Assembly: GCA_021730285.1 (NCBI GenBank)
Contig: CP082962.1
Span: 1,550,001 to 1,614,000, forward strand
Origin: Desulfovibrio sp. JY
GTDB lineage: Bacteria > Desulfobacterota > Desulfovibrionia > Desulfovibrionales > Desulfovibrionaceae
Reading direction: 5' to 3'
DNA length: 64,000 nucleotides
Below, piece by piece: positions 17,002-25,696 of the stretch. Made by a program: the position numbers and the translations under genes. The number at the start of each line of letters is the position of its first letter. Position 1 is the stretch's first letter. Under the pieces are notes generated by a model. That model had not been told where the DNA came from. It saw nothing but the letters and a program-made list of their open reading frames with translations, and did not search any database.

Positions 17002-17696
17002 GCCGCCGCCACCGTGCCGCAGGCCGCGCCGGCAAGTCCGGCTGCGAGCGTTCCGAATCCCGAAGCCCCGTGAAGGGCGGCCACAAGCGAAAATCCCGCT
17101 CCGGTCAGGGCCGCCACGACATGGGAAGGCCCCTTGAGCTGGCCGGCCAGAAGCGCCACGAACATCCCGGGCAGCGCGAAGTCCAGGGCAAAGGCCCGGC
17201 CGTCGCCAAGCGCGTCGCCAAGGATCACGCCCAGCGCCGTGCCGAGGACCCAGGCGGACTGGGCCAGAACGTTGATGGCCAGGGTGTGTTTCTTGTCCTT
17301 GTCGCCCCGGCCGAAGCGCGCCGCGTGCAGGGCGAAGCTCTCGTCGGTCAGTTCGAAAGAAAAGGCGGCCAGTTCCCGCTTGCGCCAGCCGGATAAAAGC
17401 GGGGCCATGGCCGCCGAAAAAAGCACGTGGCGCAAATTGACGGCCAGGGTGGTGATGACGATGGAGAGCCCCGAGGCTCCGGCCGCGAAAAGTCCCACCG
17501 CCACGAGCTGGGCCGAGCCGGCGTAGACCAGAAGCGACATGGCCAGGACGTTTATGGCGTCAAGTCCGGCCTTGCCGGCGAGCACCCCATAGGCCATACC
17601 AACCGGAACGTACCCCATGGCGATGGGCAGGGTTTGGCCCAAGGCCGCGCGCCATACCGCGCCTGGGGCTCCGGCCTGTTCTCCGCTATACAACAT
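16986..17696 (-). CDS. azlC: AzlC family amino-acid exporter subunit
   Basis: The product has 236 residues from the ATG at 17696, preceded by AGAGGA; ten more codons upstream to 17726 are possible but less likely. It has the AzlC signatures LPIAMGYVPVGMAYGVLAGK, YAGSAQLVAVGL and NLRHVLFSAA and about seven or eight membrane segments. With AzlD it forms an inner-membrane branched-chain amino-acid efflux system. Only 35 bases separate its start from the divergent hydrolase gene, so the two promoters must overlap. Confidence 0.9.
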   Translation of the reverse strand: MLYSGEQAGAPGAVWRAALGQTLPIAMGYVPVGMAYGVLAGKAGLDAINVLAMSLLVYAGSAQLVAVGLFAAGASGLSIVITTLAVNLRHVLFSAAMAPLLSGWRKRELAAFSFELTDESFALHAARFGRGDKDKKHTLAINVLAQSAWVLGTALGVILGDALGDGRAFALDFALPGMFVALLAGQLKGPSHVVAALTGAGFSLVAALHGASGFGTLAAGLAGAACGTVAAAWTDK

Positions 17697-17731
17697 GCGA
17701 TCCTCTTTCCGGGAGAAAAGCGTCAAGCGCC

Positions 17732-18556
17732 ATGAAAATCGTTGCCATCGTCGTCTCGGCCCTTGGGTTGGCCTACTGTAGTTACCTCGTCTACATGTAC
17801 ATCGCCCAGGACGGCATGGTCTTTCCCGGCCGGGCGGCCGATGCGGCCCGGGAACAGGAACTTGGCCGCTACTACGCCGGGTTGCAGCCCTTCGACGTCA
17901 CGGCCGCCGACGGCACGAAGCTGACGGGGTATTATCTGCCCCGCGAGCGTGACGGACGACCGGCCCCGGCGGTGCTGTATTTCTGCGGCAACGCCGAGCA
18001 GCAGTCCGGGTTTTTCCTGTGGTCGCCAAGCGAGTTGCAGCCCTATGGCGTGGCCGGCGTGGACTACCGGGGCTACGGTCATTCGGCCGGAAAGGCAACG
18101 GAAAAAGCGCTCAAGTCCGACGCCCTGGCCGTGTACGACGCCCTGGCCAAAAAGTTGGGCGACAATCCCCGCATCCTGGTCATGGGCCGAAGCCTGGGCA
18201 CGGCCCTGGCCGCCTGGGTGGCGGCGCGGCGTCCGGTGGCCGGGGTGATCCTGGTCACGCCCTTCGATTCGCTGGTGTCCGTGGGCCAGCAGTCCCACCC
18301 CTTCGCGCCGGTGCGGCTGCTCATGAAATATCCCTTCGACGTGTTGCCGGACGCGGCCAAGGTGCGCGCGCCCACGCTTTTTCTCGTGGCCGGCGAGGAC
18401 ACCTTTGTTCCGCCCGTCCATGCCGAGCGCCTGGCCGCGGCCTGGAAAGGCCCCAAGGAGGTGCGCGTCATCGACGGCGCGACCCACGGCAACATCGTGG
18501 ATACCCCGGAATATTGGGCGTACGTGCGTGATTTCGTCAAGGAACGCCTGCACTAG
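17732..18556 (+). CDS. Membrane-anchored alpha/beta hydrolase (ABHD13/Bem46-like)
   Basis: This 274-residue protein has one N-terminal hydrophobic anchor (about 5-25) and an alpha/beta hydrolase domain. The catalytic triad is visible: Ser154 in GRSLGT, Asp223 in AGEDTFVP and His252 in GATHGN. An oxyanion region FCGNAE lies at about 84-89. The family includes serine esterases and peptidases of unknown substrate. The active site probably faces the periplasm or membrane surface. It diverges from azlC with 35 bases between the start codons. Confidence 0.82.
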   Translation: MKIVAIVVSALGLAYCSYLVYMYIAQDGMVFPGRAADAAREQELGRYYAGLQPFDVTAADGTKLTGYYLPRERDGRPAPAVLYFCGNAEQQSGFFLWSPSELQPYGVAGVDYRGYGHSAGKATEKALKSDALAVYDALAKKLGDNPRILVMGRSLGTALAAWVAARRPVAGVILVTPFDSLVSVGQQSHPFAPVRLLMKYPFDVLPDAAKVRAPTLFLVAGEDTFVPPVHAERLAAAWKGPKEVRVIDGATHGNIVDTPEYWAYVRDFVKERLH

Positions 18557-18809
18557 GAGGCGCGGGGGAAAGGGCGGGCGCGATGTCCGGCAACGCCGGT
18601 GGCGACCGCCGGAGATATCAACCCCCGTCCGCGATGGTGTCCGCAGCGACTTGACGCCAGAAGTTCATCCCTGGTAGCGGATGATCCGCTTTGTCGGAGC
18701 ATCCATGTCCGCGGAAAGGGCTGCGCCCACGACATACTGATCGTATCCCCGATCCGTCCCTCCCTTTTTTGTCTGCAGCGGGCACAGACAACGAAAAAGG
18801 GAGTCCTCC

Positions 18810-20147
18810 ATGCCGCAATCGCTCGACCGGACCCGAAAGGCTTTTCAACTCAATCTCGAACAACAGCGCAAACGCGCCAAGGACCTTTGCCGGGCGGTAA
18901 AAAGTGGCGACCCCGCTGCCCTTGCCCGCATTGCAAAGTGCCTGGCCGGCGCGGGCAAAGCGCCTCTCGCCGCCGTGCAAGCGTTCAAGCTTGCGGACGC
19001 CCAGCGGGTGATCGCCCGCGAACTCGGGCTCGGCGGTTGGCCGCAGCTCAAAGAGCACCTCGCCGCCATGGCAAGGGAACGGGCGGCCATGGGCATACGC
19101 GACGCGCCCGACCACGGTCCCAGAACGCTGCATATCCGTTGCGGCGGCGACATTGCCGAGACGCTTCGCCAAGCCGGCTTCACCGGGGAGTACCTCGAGT
19201 ACGCCAATCCCTTTTGCCAGGGCCCGGTGACCGGGGAGCCCGACAGCCCGGAGCGGCTTCTCGAGCGGGCCCGCTTCTTGGCGCAGAGCTACGGGAGCCA
19301 CCTCGGCGTCACCCTTGCCCAATGCGAAACGCGGCTCAGGCGGGAGGAGGACCGGCTCGCCGCCGCCCCCCGCGACTACGAACGCGTCGTGTTGTGGTTC
19401 GAGCACGACAGCTTCGACCAGCTCATCTTGATCCGCTGCCTTGCCTTGTTCGCGGCGCATCGACCGCCGCTTTTGGATCTGGTTTCGGCAAACCGGTTTC
19501 CCGGATCGCGCCGCTTCCTTGGCCTTGGCCAATTGCCGCCGGAAGGTCTCCGGCTTTTATGGGCGGGTCGAAAACCCGTATCGGCGCAACAAACGGCGCT
19601 CGGCCGCAACGCCTGGGAAGCCCTGCAAGCGCCCGACCCGACAGGGCTCGCCGCTCTGGCGAACGACCGCAGCGGCGTCCTGCCCGATCTTGCCCCGGCC
19701 CTGCGGCGTCATTTGCGGGAACTTCCCTCGGTCAAAAACGGCCTGGACCTGACCGAGGAACTCGTTCTGGCCGGCCTGGCCCAGGGCAGCCAAACCATAG
19801 GGGACCTCTTCCACGGTCTCTTGTCGGACCGCGAGCCCCTGCCCTGGCTTGGGGACATCATGTTCGCGCATATCGTCGAAGCAATGGGAAAGGCGCTTGT
19901 GCCGCCGTACGCCATTTCGCCGGAAACGGCGTCGGCACCCTGGCAGCGCCGGCTCCTGACGATCACCCCGGTCGGGGAGCAGGTGCTTTCGGGCGAAAAA
20001 GACTGGTTGACGCTCATGCCGCCGGAGCGATGGGTCGGCGGGGTCCGCATCACGCCCGGGGCGGACGCCTGGCGGTGGGACGAGGACAAGCATCGGCCGG
20101 TTTTCGTCCGACAGCCCACGACAGACTCCCCCCAGCCGCATTTGTAA
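18810..20147 (+). CDS. DUF1835 domain-containing protein
   Basis: This 445-residue cytoplasmic protein has an N-terminal helical region (1-95) and a DUF1835 domain beginning LHIRCGGDIAETLRQAGF and continuing CQGPVTGEP. It also contains the typical VVLWFEHDSFDQLILIRCLA segment and a C-terminal part ending in a winged-helix-like ITPVGEQVL stretch. The biochemical role of DUF1835 proteins is unknown. It has a GGGAG ribosome site, stands alone between unrelated genes, and has 253 bases of upstream sequence without a clear promoter. The overlapping frame from 18599 is a shadow. Confidence 0.78.
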   Translation: MPQSLDRTRKAFQLNLEQQRKRAKDLCRAVKSGDPAALARIAKCLAGAGKAPLAAVQAFKLADAQRVIARELGLGGWPQLKEHLAAMARERAAMGIRDAPDHGPRTLHIRCGGDIAETLRQAGFTGEYLEYANPFCQGPVTGEPDSPERLLERARFLAQSYGSHLGVTLAQCETRLRREEDRLAAAPRDYERVVLWFEHDSFDQLILIRCLALFAAHRPPLLDLVSANRFPGSRRFLGLGQLPPEGLRLLWAGRKPVSAQQTALGRNAWEALQAPDPTGLAALANDRSGVLPDLAPALRRHLRELPSVKNGLDLTEELVLAGLAQGSQTIGDLFHGLLSDREPLPWLGDIMFAHIVEAMGKALVPPYAISPETASAPWQRRLLTITPVGEQVLSGEKDWLTLMPPERWVGGVRITPGADAWRWDEDKHRPVFVRQPTTDSPQPHL

Positions 20148-20237
20148 CCCGCGCGGGCTTGCCAAAGCGCCGGCTTCATGTACCTCCTGGTATAGGAAAG
20201 ACGAACCGTCGTTTTCCCTTTAGCCAGGAGGTCCTCC

Positions 20238-21440
20238 ATGCGCGTTGACGACCATGCCCATGTCTTCACCTTCAAGACGTTTCTGACCCGTGCGGCCGAG
20301 GCCGATCTCAAGGTCCGCCTCATGGCCTGGCATCTGTCCGAAGCGGCCGCCAACGATGCGGTCAGGCTGGCCAAGGCGGTGCTGCTCGGCGAGGACGCCG
20401 CAGCCCGTCTGGCCGCGTTCGCGGCGACCTGGGGGCTTGCCGGCAGTCCCGTCCTGGAATTTTTGCGCCGGGGCTGTCTGCCGGATATCGACGACGTGAC
20501 GGACGCGCTCATGGCCGATACCACGGCGGCGGCGGGGGAGGACGACGCCCTGGCCGTGCTGCTCATGATGGACGTGGTGGATGGCGACTCCACGCCGGAG
20601 GAACTGGCCCTCTACGAAACCCAGTTCACGCAGACGGTCGCCCAGGCCGAGCGCTATCCCGGCCGGGCCTTGCCCTTCGTGATGATCAATCCCCTGCGCG
20701 GCAACGCCGCCCTGGACTACCTGCGACGCGGCCTCGACGAGGGGCGCTGCGTCGGGGTCAAGCTCTACCCGTCGCTTGGCTATACGGTCACCGACCCGAT
20801 GATCCCGAAGATCCTGCGCGCCTGCCAGGACGCCGCCGCGCCGATCATCATGCACTGCAACGACGCCGGGTTTTGCGGCCCGGGCTACGACTGCACCTAC
20901 TGCTCGCCCATGGCCTGGCAGGACGTGATCGCGGATTACGACGTGCGCTTCGATTTCGCCCACTTCGGCGACCACACCAAAGGCAACGCGGCCAGCGACA
21001 CCCATCCGTCCTGGCGCGACTTCATCACCACGCTGATGGACCGGTTCCCCGGCCGGGTCTATGCCGACGTGTCCTACCAGTCCGGTCCCCTCGGCACGCC
21101 GGAGGAGCAGGAAGCCTATGTCGCCTGGCTCAAGGGACAGTTGGCCGACGAGACGCGGGGCAGGCACATCCTGTTCGGCACCGACAGCTTCCTTATTTTT
21201 CTGGCGACAACAGCCAGGAACTATTGGAATTTCTTCAAGACCGCCCTGGGCGAGGATTTCGAGCGCATCGCCATGACGAATCCGGCCCAGTTCCTAGGCC
21301 TGCCGGCGGCAGGGACGGCACCGGACCCGAATACGGCCCTCGGGCGGCATGTGGCCTATCTGCGGGAGCGCAAGAACGCCCCGGACAGCCGCTTCGGCCA
21401 GGGCTCGGCCCCGGCCGGCTGGCTGGCCGGCCTGCTATGA
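20238..21440 (+). CDS. Amidohydrolase-related TIM-barrel metal hydrolase
   Basis: This 400-residue protein opens with the amidohydrolase metal motif DDHAHVF (His6, His8). It also has KLYPSLGY (about 173-180), MHCNDAGF, a DFAHFGDH segment and the late aspartate in FGTDSFLI (about residue 315), together matching the amidohydrolase-2 fold. It probably hydrolyses a C-N or C-C bond or decarboxylates a small substrate; the substrate is unknown. The ribosome site AGGAGG is good. The stop codon overlaps the convergent hflX stop by a few bases. Confidence 0.78.
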   Translation: MRVDDHAHVFTFKTFLTRAAEADLKVRLMAWHLSEAAANDAVRLAKAVLLGEDAAARLAAFAATWGLAGSPVLEFLRRGCLPDIDDVTDALMADTTAAAGEDDALAVLLMMDVVDGDSTPEELALYETQFTQTVAQAERYPGRALPFVMINPLRGNAALDYLRRGLDEGRCVGVKLYPSLGYTVTDPMIPKILRACQDAAAPIIMHCNDAGFCGPGYDCTYCSPMAWQDVIADYDVRFDFAHFGDHTKGNAASDTHPSWRDFITTLMDRFPGRVYADVSYQSGPLGTPEEQEAYVAWLKGQLADETRGRHILFGTDSFLIFLATTARNYWNFFKTALGEDFERIAMTNPAQFLGLPAAGTAPDPNTALGRHVAYLRERKNAPDSRFGQGSAPAGWLAGLL

Positions 21441-23144
21441 GGCTTCGACCGGGGCGTCGCAGGAGGAGGGCAGGGGGCCGGAATCGCGCACGCCCGGCCC
21501 CGGGCGCACTTTGGACAGGATGGCGTCGGTCAGGTCGCCGAGCCCCTCGCGGCTGCGGGCCGAAACCGTGATGGCCTCGGGGAAGCAGTTTTTGAGCGTC
21601 GTCTTGAGGTCGTCCGGCACGGCGTCCCATTTGTTGAGCACGAAAATCCGGGGGATGTCGGCAAGGCCCATCTCGCGCAGGATCTCGGCCACGGCCGTGG
21701 CCTGGTTTTCCACCTCCGGGTGGGAGGCGTCGGCCACGGCCACGAGCAGGTCCGCCGCTTCCAGCTCTTCCAGGGTGGCCCGGAAGGCTTCCTTGAGCTC
21801 CTTGGGCAGCTCGCGGATAAATCCCACCGTGTCGGTCAGGATGATCTCGCGGTCGCAGGGAAAGCGCAGCCGCCGGCTGGTCGGGTCCAGGGTGGCGAAC
21901 AGCCGGTTTTCGGCCAGCACGGCGCTGCCGGTGAGCGTATTTAACAACGTGGACTTGCCGGCGTTGGTGTAGCCCACGAGCGACACCACCGGGAGCCCCG
22001 CTCTGGCCCGGCCGGCTCGGGCCGCGGCACGGCGCTTGCGCAGGTTTTTGAGCTCGTCCTTGATGCGGCCGATGCGTTCGCGGATGCGCCGCCGGTCCAC
22101 CTCGAGCTTGGTTTCGCCCGGGCCCCGGCCGCCGATGCCGCCCATGAGCCGCGACATGGCCCTGTCCTGGCGCACCAGGCGCGGTTGCAGGTATTTGAGC
22201 TGGGCCATCTCCACTTGCAGCTTGCCCGAACGCGTGGCCGCGTGCTGGGCGAAAATGTCCAGGATCAGCTGGGTGCGGTCGATGACCCGCAGCTGGGTCA
22301 CCTCGGTGAGGTTGCGGATCTGGGACGGGGACAGCTCGCCGTCGAAGACGAGCAGCGAAGCGCCGTAGCGCAGCGCCGCCACCTCGATTTCGGCCAGTTT
22401 GCCCTTGCCCAGGATGAATTTCGGATTGACCGTCGCCACCCGCTGCACCACGGTCTCGGCCACATCCAGGCCGGCCGTGTCGGCCAGGGCGGCCAGCTCG
22501 TCAAGCGAGGCTTCCTGGACGGGGCGCGGGCTGCTGGCGACGCTGACCAGCACCGCCTTCTCCCGACCGGACGGAGCCGTGCCCGGAGCGGCGAGCTTTC
22601 CGCCCTCGCGGGCCAGTTCCTCTTCCAGGGCCGTGGCCAGGGCGTTGAAATCCTCCTCCACCTTGTCGAAGGGCAGGGGCGGCAGGATGTCGTAGGGCGC
22701 GTCCCCGGCTCCGGGCGGCAGCAGATGGGCGATGTGGAGCTTCACCGGCTGGGCGAGCTGGTTGACGGTCAGGGCGGCCACGCTGTCCAGGCGCAAGAAG
22801 AGCATGTCCGTCAGGTCCTCTTCGGTGAGGCCCTCCTCCGTCAGATGCACGTGGAGCAGGCGCAGGCCGCGCAGACGTCCGGCGCCGAGGCGGGCGCGGT
22901 CGAGTTCCGGGATGAGGATGCCCTTGGGCGTGCCGACCAGGATCAGCGCCGGCCGGCCCTTGCGGTCGAGGAGCAGCCCCACCTGCCGGCCGATGCCATA
23001 GGCGATGGCGGCCAGCTCCCGGGCCTGGTCCGGGGTGTAGCCGCCCACGGACGGGTAGCGGCGGGTGCCCAGGCGCTCCAGCGCCCGCATCTGGCTGGGC
23101 TTGAGGCCGACGGTGTTGCCTTGGACCTTGGCGGCGATGATGAT
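21435..23144 (-). CDS. hflX: GTPase HflX
   Basis: This protein of about 569 residues has an N-terminal extension (about 150 residues) before the standard HflX domain. Recognisable parts are the glycine-rich linker GGIGGRGPGETKLEVDRRRI, P-loop GYTNAGKST, switch II DTVGFIRELP and NKWD. HflX binds stalled or heat-damaged ribosomes and splits them. The conserved opening AAKVQGNTVGLKPSQ lies upstream of the first in-frame ATG (23090), so translation probably begins near 23144 at a non-ATG codon behind AAAGGGG. The frame stays open to 23462, but that part translates repeats and is not believed. Confidence 0.88.
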   Translation of the reverse strand: MIIAAKVQGNTVGLKPSQMRALERLGTRRYPSVGGYTPDQARELAAIAYGIGRQVGLLLDRKGRPALILVGTPKGILIPELDRARLGAGRLRGLRLLHVHLTEEGLTEEDLTDMLFLRLDSVAALTVNQLAQPVKLHIAHLLPPGAGDAPYDILPPLPFDKVEEDFNALATALEEELAREGGKLAAPGTAPSGREKAVLVSVASSPRPVQEASLDELAALADTAGLDVAETVVQRVATVNPKFILGKGKLAEIEVAALRYGASLLVFDGELSPSQIRNLTEVTQLRVIDRTQLILDIFAQHAATRSGKLQVEMAQLKYLQPRLVRQDRAMSRLMGGIGGRGPGETKLEVDRRRIRERIGRIKDELKNLRKRRAAARAGRARAGLPVVSLVGYTNAGKSTLLNTLTGSAVLAENRLFATLDPTSRRLRFPCDREIILTDTVGFIRELPKELKEAFRATLEELEAADLLVAVADASHPEVENQATAVAEILREMGLADIPRIFVLNKWDAVPDDLKTTLKNCFPEAITVSARSREGLGDLTDAILSKVRPGPGVRDSGPLPSSCDAPVEAS

Positions 23145-23170
23145 CCCCTTTGGAAAAATGTTGGTTGGTT

Positions 23171-23253
23171 GGCCGGCGGGGGGGCTGCGGTGCAGGCGCG
23201 CGGCGCATATTTGAAGAATACGCCTTCGCCTTCCCCGCAGCCCCCCGCCGGCC
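23171..23253. repeat. Long-arm hairpin E, copy 1
   Basis: Arms GGCCGGCGGGGGGGCTGCGG (23171-23190) and its complement (23235-23253; one bulged base) enclose a core with GGCGCATATTTG and AATACGCCTTCGCC. It lies about 27 bases upstream of the inferred hflX start, so it would sit in the hflX leader. The core recurs in copy 2 (34903-34982), but with completely different arms. Confidence 0.8.
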
Positions 23254-23265
23254 CTGGTCACCCGA

Positions 23266-23482
23266 CCCATGCGCGGGAGCGATGGCATCACGTTGAGCGC
23301 CAGCCGGGGGGCGCGGATGACACGCGCACCCAATCCAGGCGCGGGAGCGATGGCCGTTTTCGATTCTTTGCAGCCACCAGCGTCCCCACCCGCCCCATGC
23401 GCGGGAGCGATGGCATCACGTTGAGCGCCAGCCGGGGGGCGCGGATGACGCGCGCACCCCACCCATGCGCGGGAGCGATGGC
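23266..23482. repeat. Tandem direct repeats upstream of hflX
   Basis: A unit of about 66 bases beginning CCCATGCGCGGGAGCGATGG occurs at 23266-23331 and again, nearly identical, at 23394-23459. Partial copies of its first part (GCGCGGGAGCGATGGC) begin near 23339 and 23466. Spacing is irregular and there is no CRISPR-like leader or uniform spacer length. Function unknown. Confidence 0.75.
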
Positions 23483-23685
23483 GTCACGCGGCGCGTCCCA
23501 GGCGACCTTCGGGGTTACCCGTCCCGTCTCCGGGAACGAGTTTTCCCCGGACAGGCGCTAGCCTCGGACAGCCGCAACTCTTCTGTATGTCGTCCTCAAA
23601 GAACGCGCGTCCATCGTTGGAGGACAACGCATTTGAATACTCTTTTCCCTTAAAATACTCACGTATTTTAAGGGATGCCCCCTGG

Positions 23686-23752
23686 TGAAAGTTTTTGAAG
23701 GGGGTCCAGGGGGAAACTTTTTTCAAAAAGTTTCCCCCTGGCCGCCGGAGGC
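23686..23752 (-). repeat. Hairpin module C(-), copy 1
   Basis: GAAAGTTTTTGAAGGGGGT precedes a perfect hairpin at 23706-23741 (stem CCAGGGGGAAACTTTTT). Read on the minus strand it is a hairpin followed by ACCCCCTTCAAAAACTTTC, directly downstream of the membrane-protein gene ending at 23784. It is a probable terminator of that gene. Confidence 0.8.
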
Positions 23753-23783
23753 ATCTTCTCTTCCCTCTTCTCTCTTCTCTCTC

Positions 23784-24260
23784 TTAAACAATCGTCGCGT
23801 TGCCGTCGCGCAGCTTGCCGACCAGAAAGCCGATGGCGATGCCGAGGATACAGCTGCCGATGCAGCTGATGCCGAAGATGGACACCAGGTCGTTGACGTT
23901 GCCGATGATCTTGCGGCCGAAGAGGATGTGGAAAAATCCGTAGCAGATCCAGATGATCATGCCGCCGTGGAAGCCGAAAAAGAGTCCGTCCATCATCCGG
24001 TCGTGCACTTCCACGGATTCGATGTATTTGTAGCAGATGATCTGGGCCACCACGCCGAAGAGGGTGATGGAGCCGAACGAGGCCAAAAGCTGGATGACCA
24101 TGACCACGATGGTGGCGTGCCAGGGGTCGCCCTTGCGGATCGAGACGATGACGCCCGGCATGAGGCTGATGAGCCAGAGGATCGGCACACCGATCTCCTG
24201 GTAGCGTTTCTTTATGTATTCCGACATATTGGCGATAAAATGTCCCATGCTTGGTCCCAT
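23784..24260 (-). CDS. Small integral membrane protein of unknown function
   Basis: Taken from the ATG at 24260 (158 residues; 24248 and 24227 are alternative starts), the protein has four predicted membrane segments: VPILWLISLMPGVIVSI, TIVVMVIQLLASFG with the following stretch, MIIWICYGFFHILFG and a C-terminal helix ending in IGFLVGKL. I do not recognise a family. It diverges from the REC-PP2C phosphatase gene with about 145 bases between. The C-type hairpin lies just beyond the stop. Confidence 0.6.
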   Translation of the reverse strand: MGPSMGHFIANMSEYIKKRYQEIGVPILWLISLMPGVIVSIRKGDPWHATIVVMVIQLLASFGSITLFGVVAQIICYKYIESVEVHDRMMDGLFFGFHGGMIIWICYGFFHILFGRKIIGNVNDLVSIFGISCIGSCILGIAIGFLVGKLRDGNATIV

Positions 24261-24404
24261 GCCCGTCCGGCCCCGGCGTAGCTGGTGCAGGACCGGGGTG
24301 ATCCGAGTTGCCGACACGGCCTCGTTGTGGCGCGTCGAACCGTTTTGAAAAAGCAACACGTTATTCCGCATGCGTCTCCGAAGCCTTTTCCAGCGGGGTC
24401 GCAT

Positions 24405-25691
24405 ATGGAAAAATTACGTACGGCCGCGTTGTCAAGCGCTTCGGAAAACGTCATACTGACAGCCTGTGCCGAATGCAACGCGTTTCCCGAACCCCGGCGT
24501 GCCGCGACCTCCGGACGCCCGGCAACCCCGGCCGGCAGCATGGAATATCCCACCACAGGCCGCGAGGGCGACAAATCCCGTCCGCCGCGCATCCTCATCG
24601 TCGACGACGAGGCCATAAACCTCGAGACGTTGTCCTGGATGCTGCGCGAGGCCGGCTTCGAGCCGCTTCGGGCCGACAGTGGCCCAAAAGGCCGGGAGAT
24701 CGCCAGCCGGGAACAGCCCGACCTCATCATCCTCGACATCATGATGCCCGGCGAATCGGGCTTTGAAACGTGCGGCAAGCTCACCGCCGATCCGGCCACC
24801 GCCGACATTCCCATTATTTTCATCTCGGGCCTCGACGACGTGGACAACAAGGTCAAGGGCCTGCGCATGGGGGCCGTGGACTACGTGCCCAAGCCTTTTG
24901 CGCGGGAGGAGGTCCTGGCCCGGGTGAAGGTCCACATCCGGCTGCGCCAGGGCATGCGGGCCCTGCTCGCCCAGCAGGCGGCCAAGCTGGCCCAGATCCG
25001 CGACGCCCAGCAGGCCATCCTGGTGGCCCCGGGCGACCTGCCCGAGGCCCGGTTCGCCGTGCGCTACGTGCCGGCGCTGGAGGCGGGCGGCGACTTCTAC
25101 GACGTGTTTCCCTGGACGGCCACGGTCATGGGGTATTTCGTGGCCGACATCGCGGGCCATGACCTCGGCGCGTCGTTCGTCACCTCGTCGCTCAAGGTCC
25201 TGTTGCGCCAGAACACGGGGCCGCTGTTCACCCCGGTGGAGACGCTCAAAAACATCAACAGCGTGCTGGCCTCGCTGCTGCGCGACGGCAAGCACCTCAC
25301 CGCCGCCCTGGTCTGCCTCAACCGCGTCCGCGGTAAGCTCACCCTGGTAAACGGCGGCCATCCACCCCCCATCCTGGTCCCGGCCGGCGGGAGCCAGGCC
25401 AGCCTGCTGGCCGCCGACGGCGACGTGCTCGGGGCCTTCGCCACCGTGCAGTTCGGCCGGGTCGAGCGGCGGGTCGCGGCCGGGGACCGGATCTATCTTT
25501 ACACCGACGGATTGATCGAACGGTTCGGCCCGGGGGCCAAGGCGCGCGAGCAGGGCCTGGCCGATCTCCTGGCCGCTTGCGTCGCCGTTGCCGGCCAGCC
25601 CCTCGAAACGGCCGTGGACACGGTGATGCGGGGTATCCTGGACGCCGGCCGGCCGGCCGACGACATGGTTTTCATGGGGATCGAGGTGTGA
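24405..25691 (+). CDS. Response regulator with PP2C/SpoIIE phosphatase output (RsbU-like)
   Basis: From the ATG at 24405 the protein has 428 residues; the frame is open to 24285 and a later ATG at 24540 would start just before the receiver domain. The receiver domain (about 60-180) carries the phospho-acceptor Asp111 in LIILDIMMPG, acid pair DDE and Lys in PKPFA. A helical linker leads to a PP2C/SpoIIE domain with metal-binding DIAGHDLGA and YTDGLIE. Such proteins dephosphorylate STAS anti-anti-sigma proteins. The next gene encodes a matching kinase-STAS fusion and starts at the stop codon, so the two are probably coupled. Confidence 0.9.
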   Translation: MEKLRTAALSSASENVILTACAECNAFPEPRRAATSGRPATPAGSMEYPTTGREGDKSRPPRILIVDDEAINLETLSWMLREAGFEPLRADSGPKGREIASREQPDLIILDIMMPGESGFETCGKLTADPATADIPIIFISGLDDVDNKVKGLRMGAVDYVPKPFAREEVLARVKVHIRLRQGMRALLAQQAAKLAQIRDAQQAILVAPGDLPEARFAVRYVPALEAGGDFYDVFPWTATVMGYFVADIAGHDLGASFVTSSLKVLLRQNTGPLFTPVETLKNINSVLASLLRDGKHLTAALVCLNRVRGKLTLVNGGHPPPILVPAGGSQASLLAADGDVLGAFATVQFGRVERRVAAGDRIYLYTDGLIERFGPGAKAREQGLADLLAACVAVAGQPLETAVDTVMRGILDAGRPADDMVFMGIEV

Positions 25692-25696
25692 CGGCC

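Noticed and set aside
23145-23462. N-terminal extension of HflX
   Set aside because: The extra residues translate the E hairpin and tandem repeats and have no conserved sequence.
23266-23482. Possible CRISPR array
   Set aside because: Repeat units are long and unevenly spaced, only two are full, spacers are not unique short sequences, and no cas gene is near.
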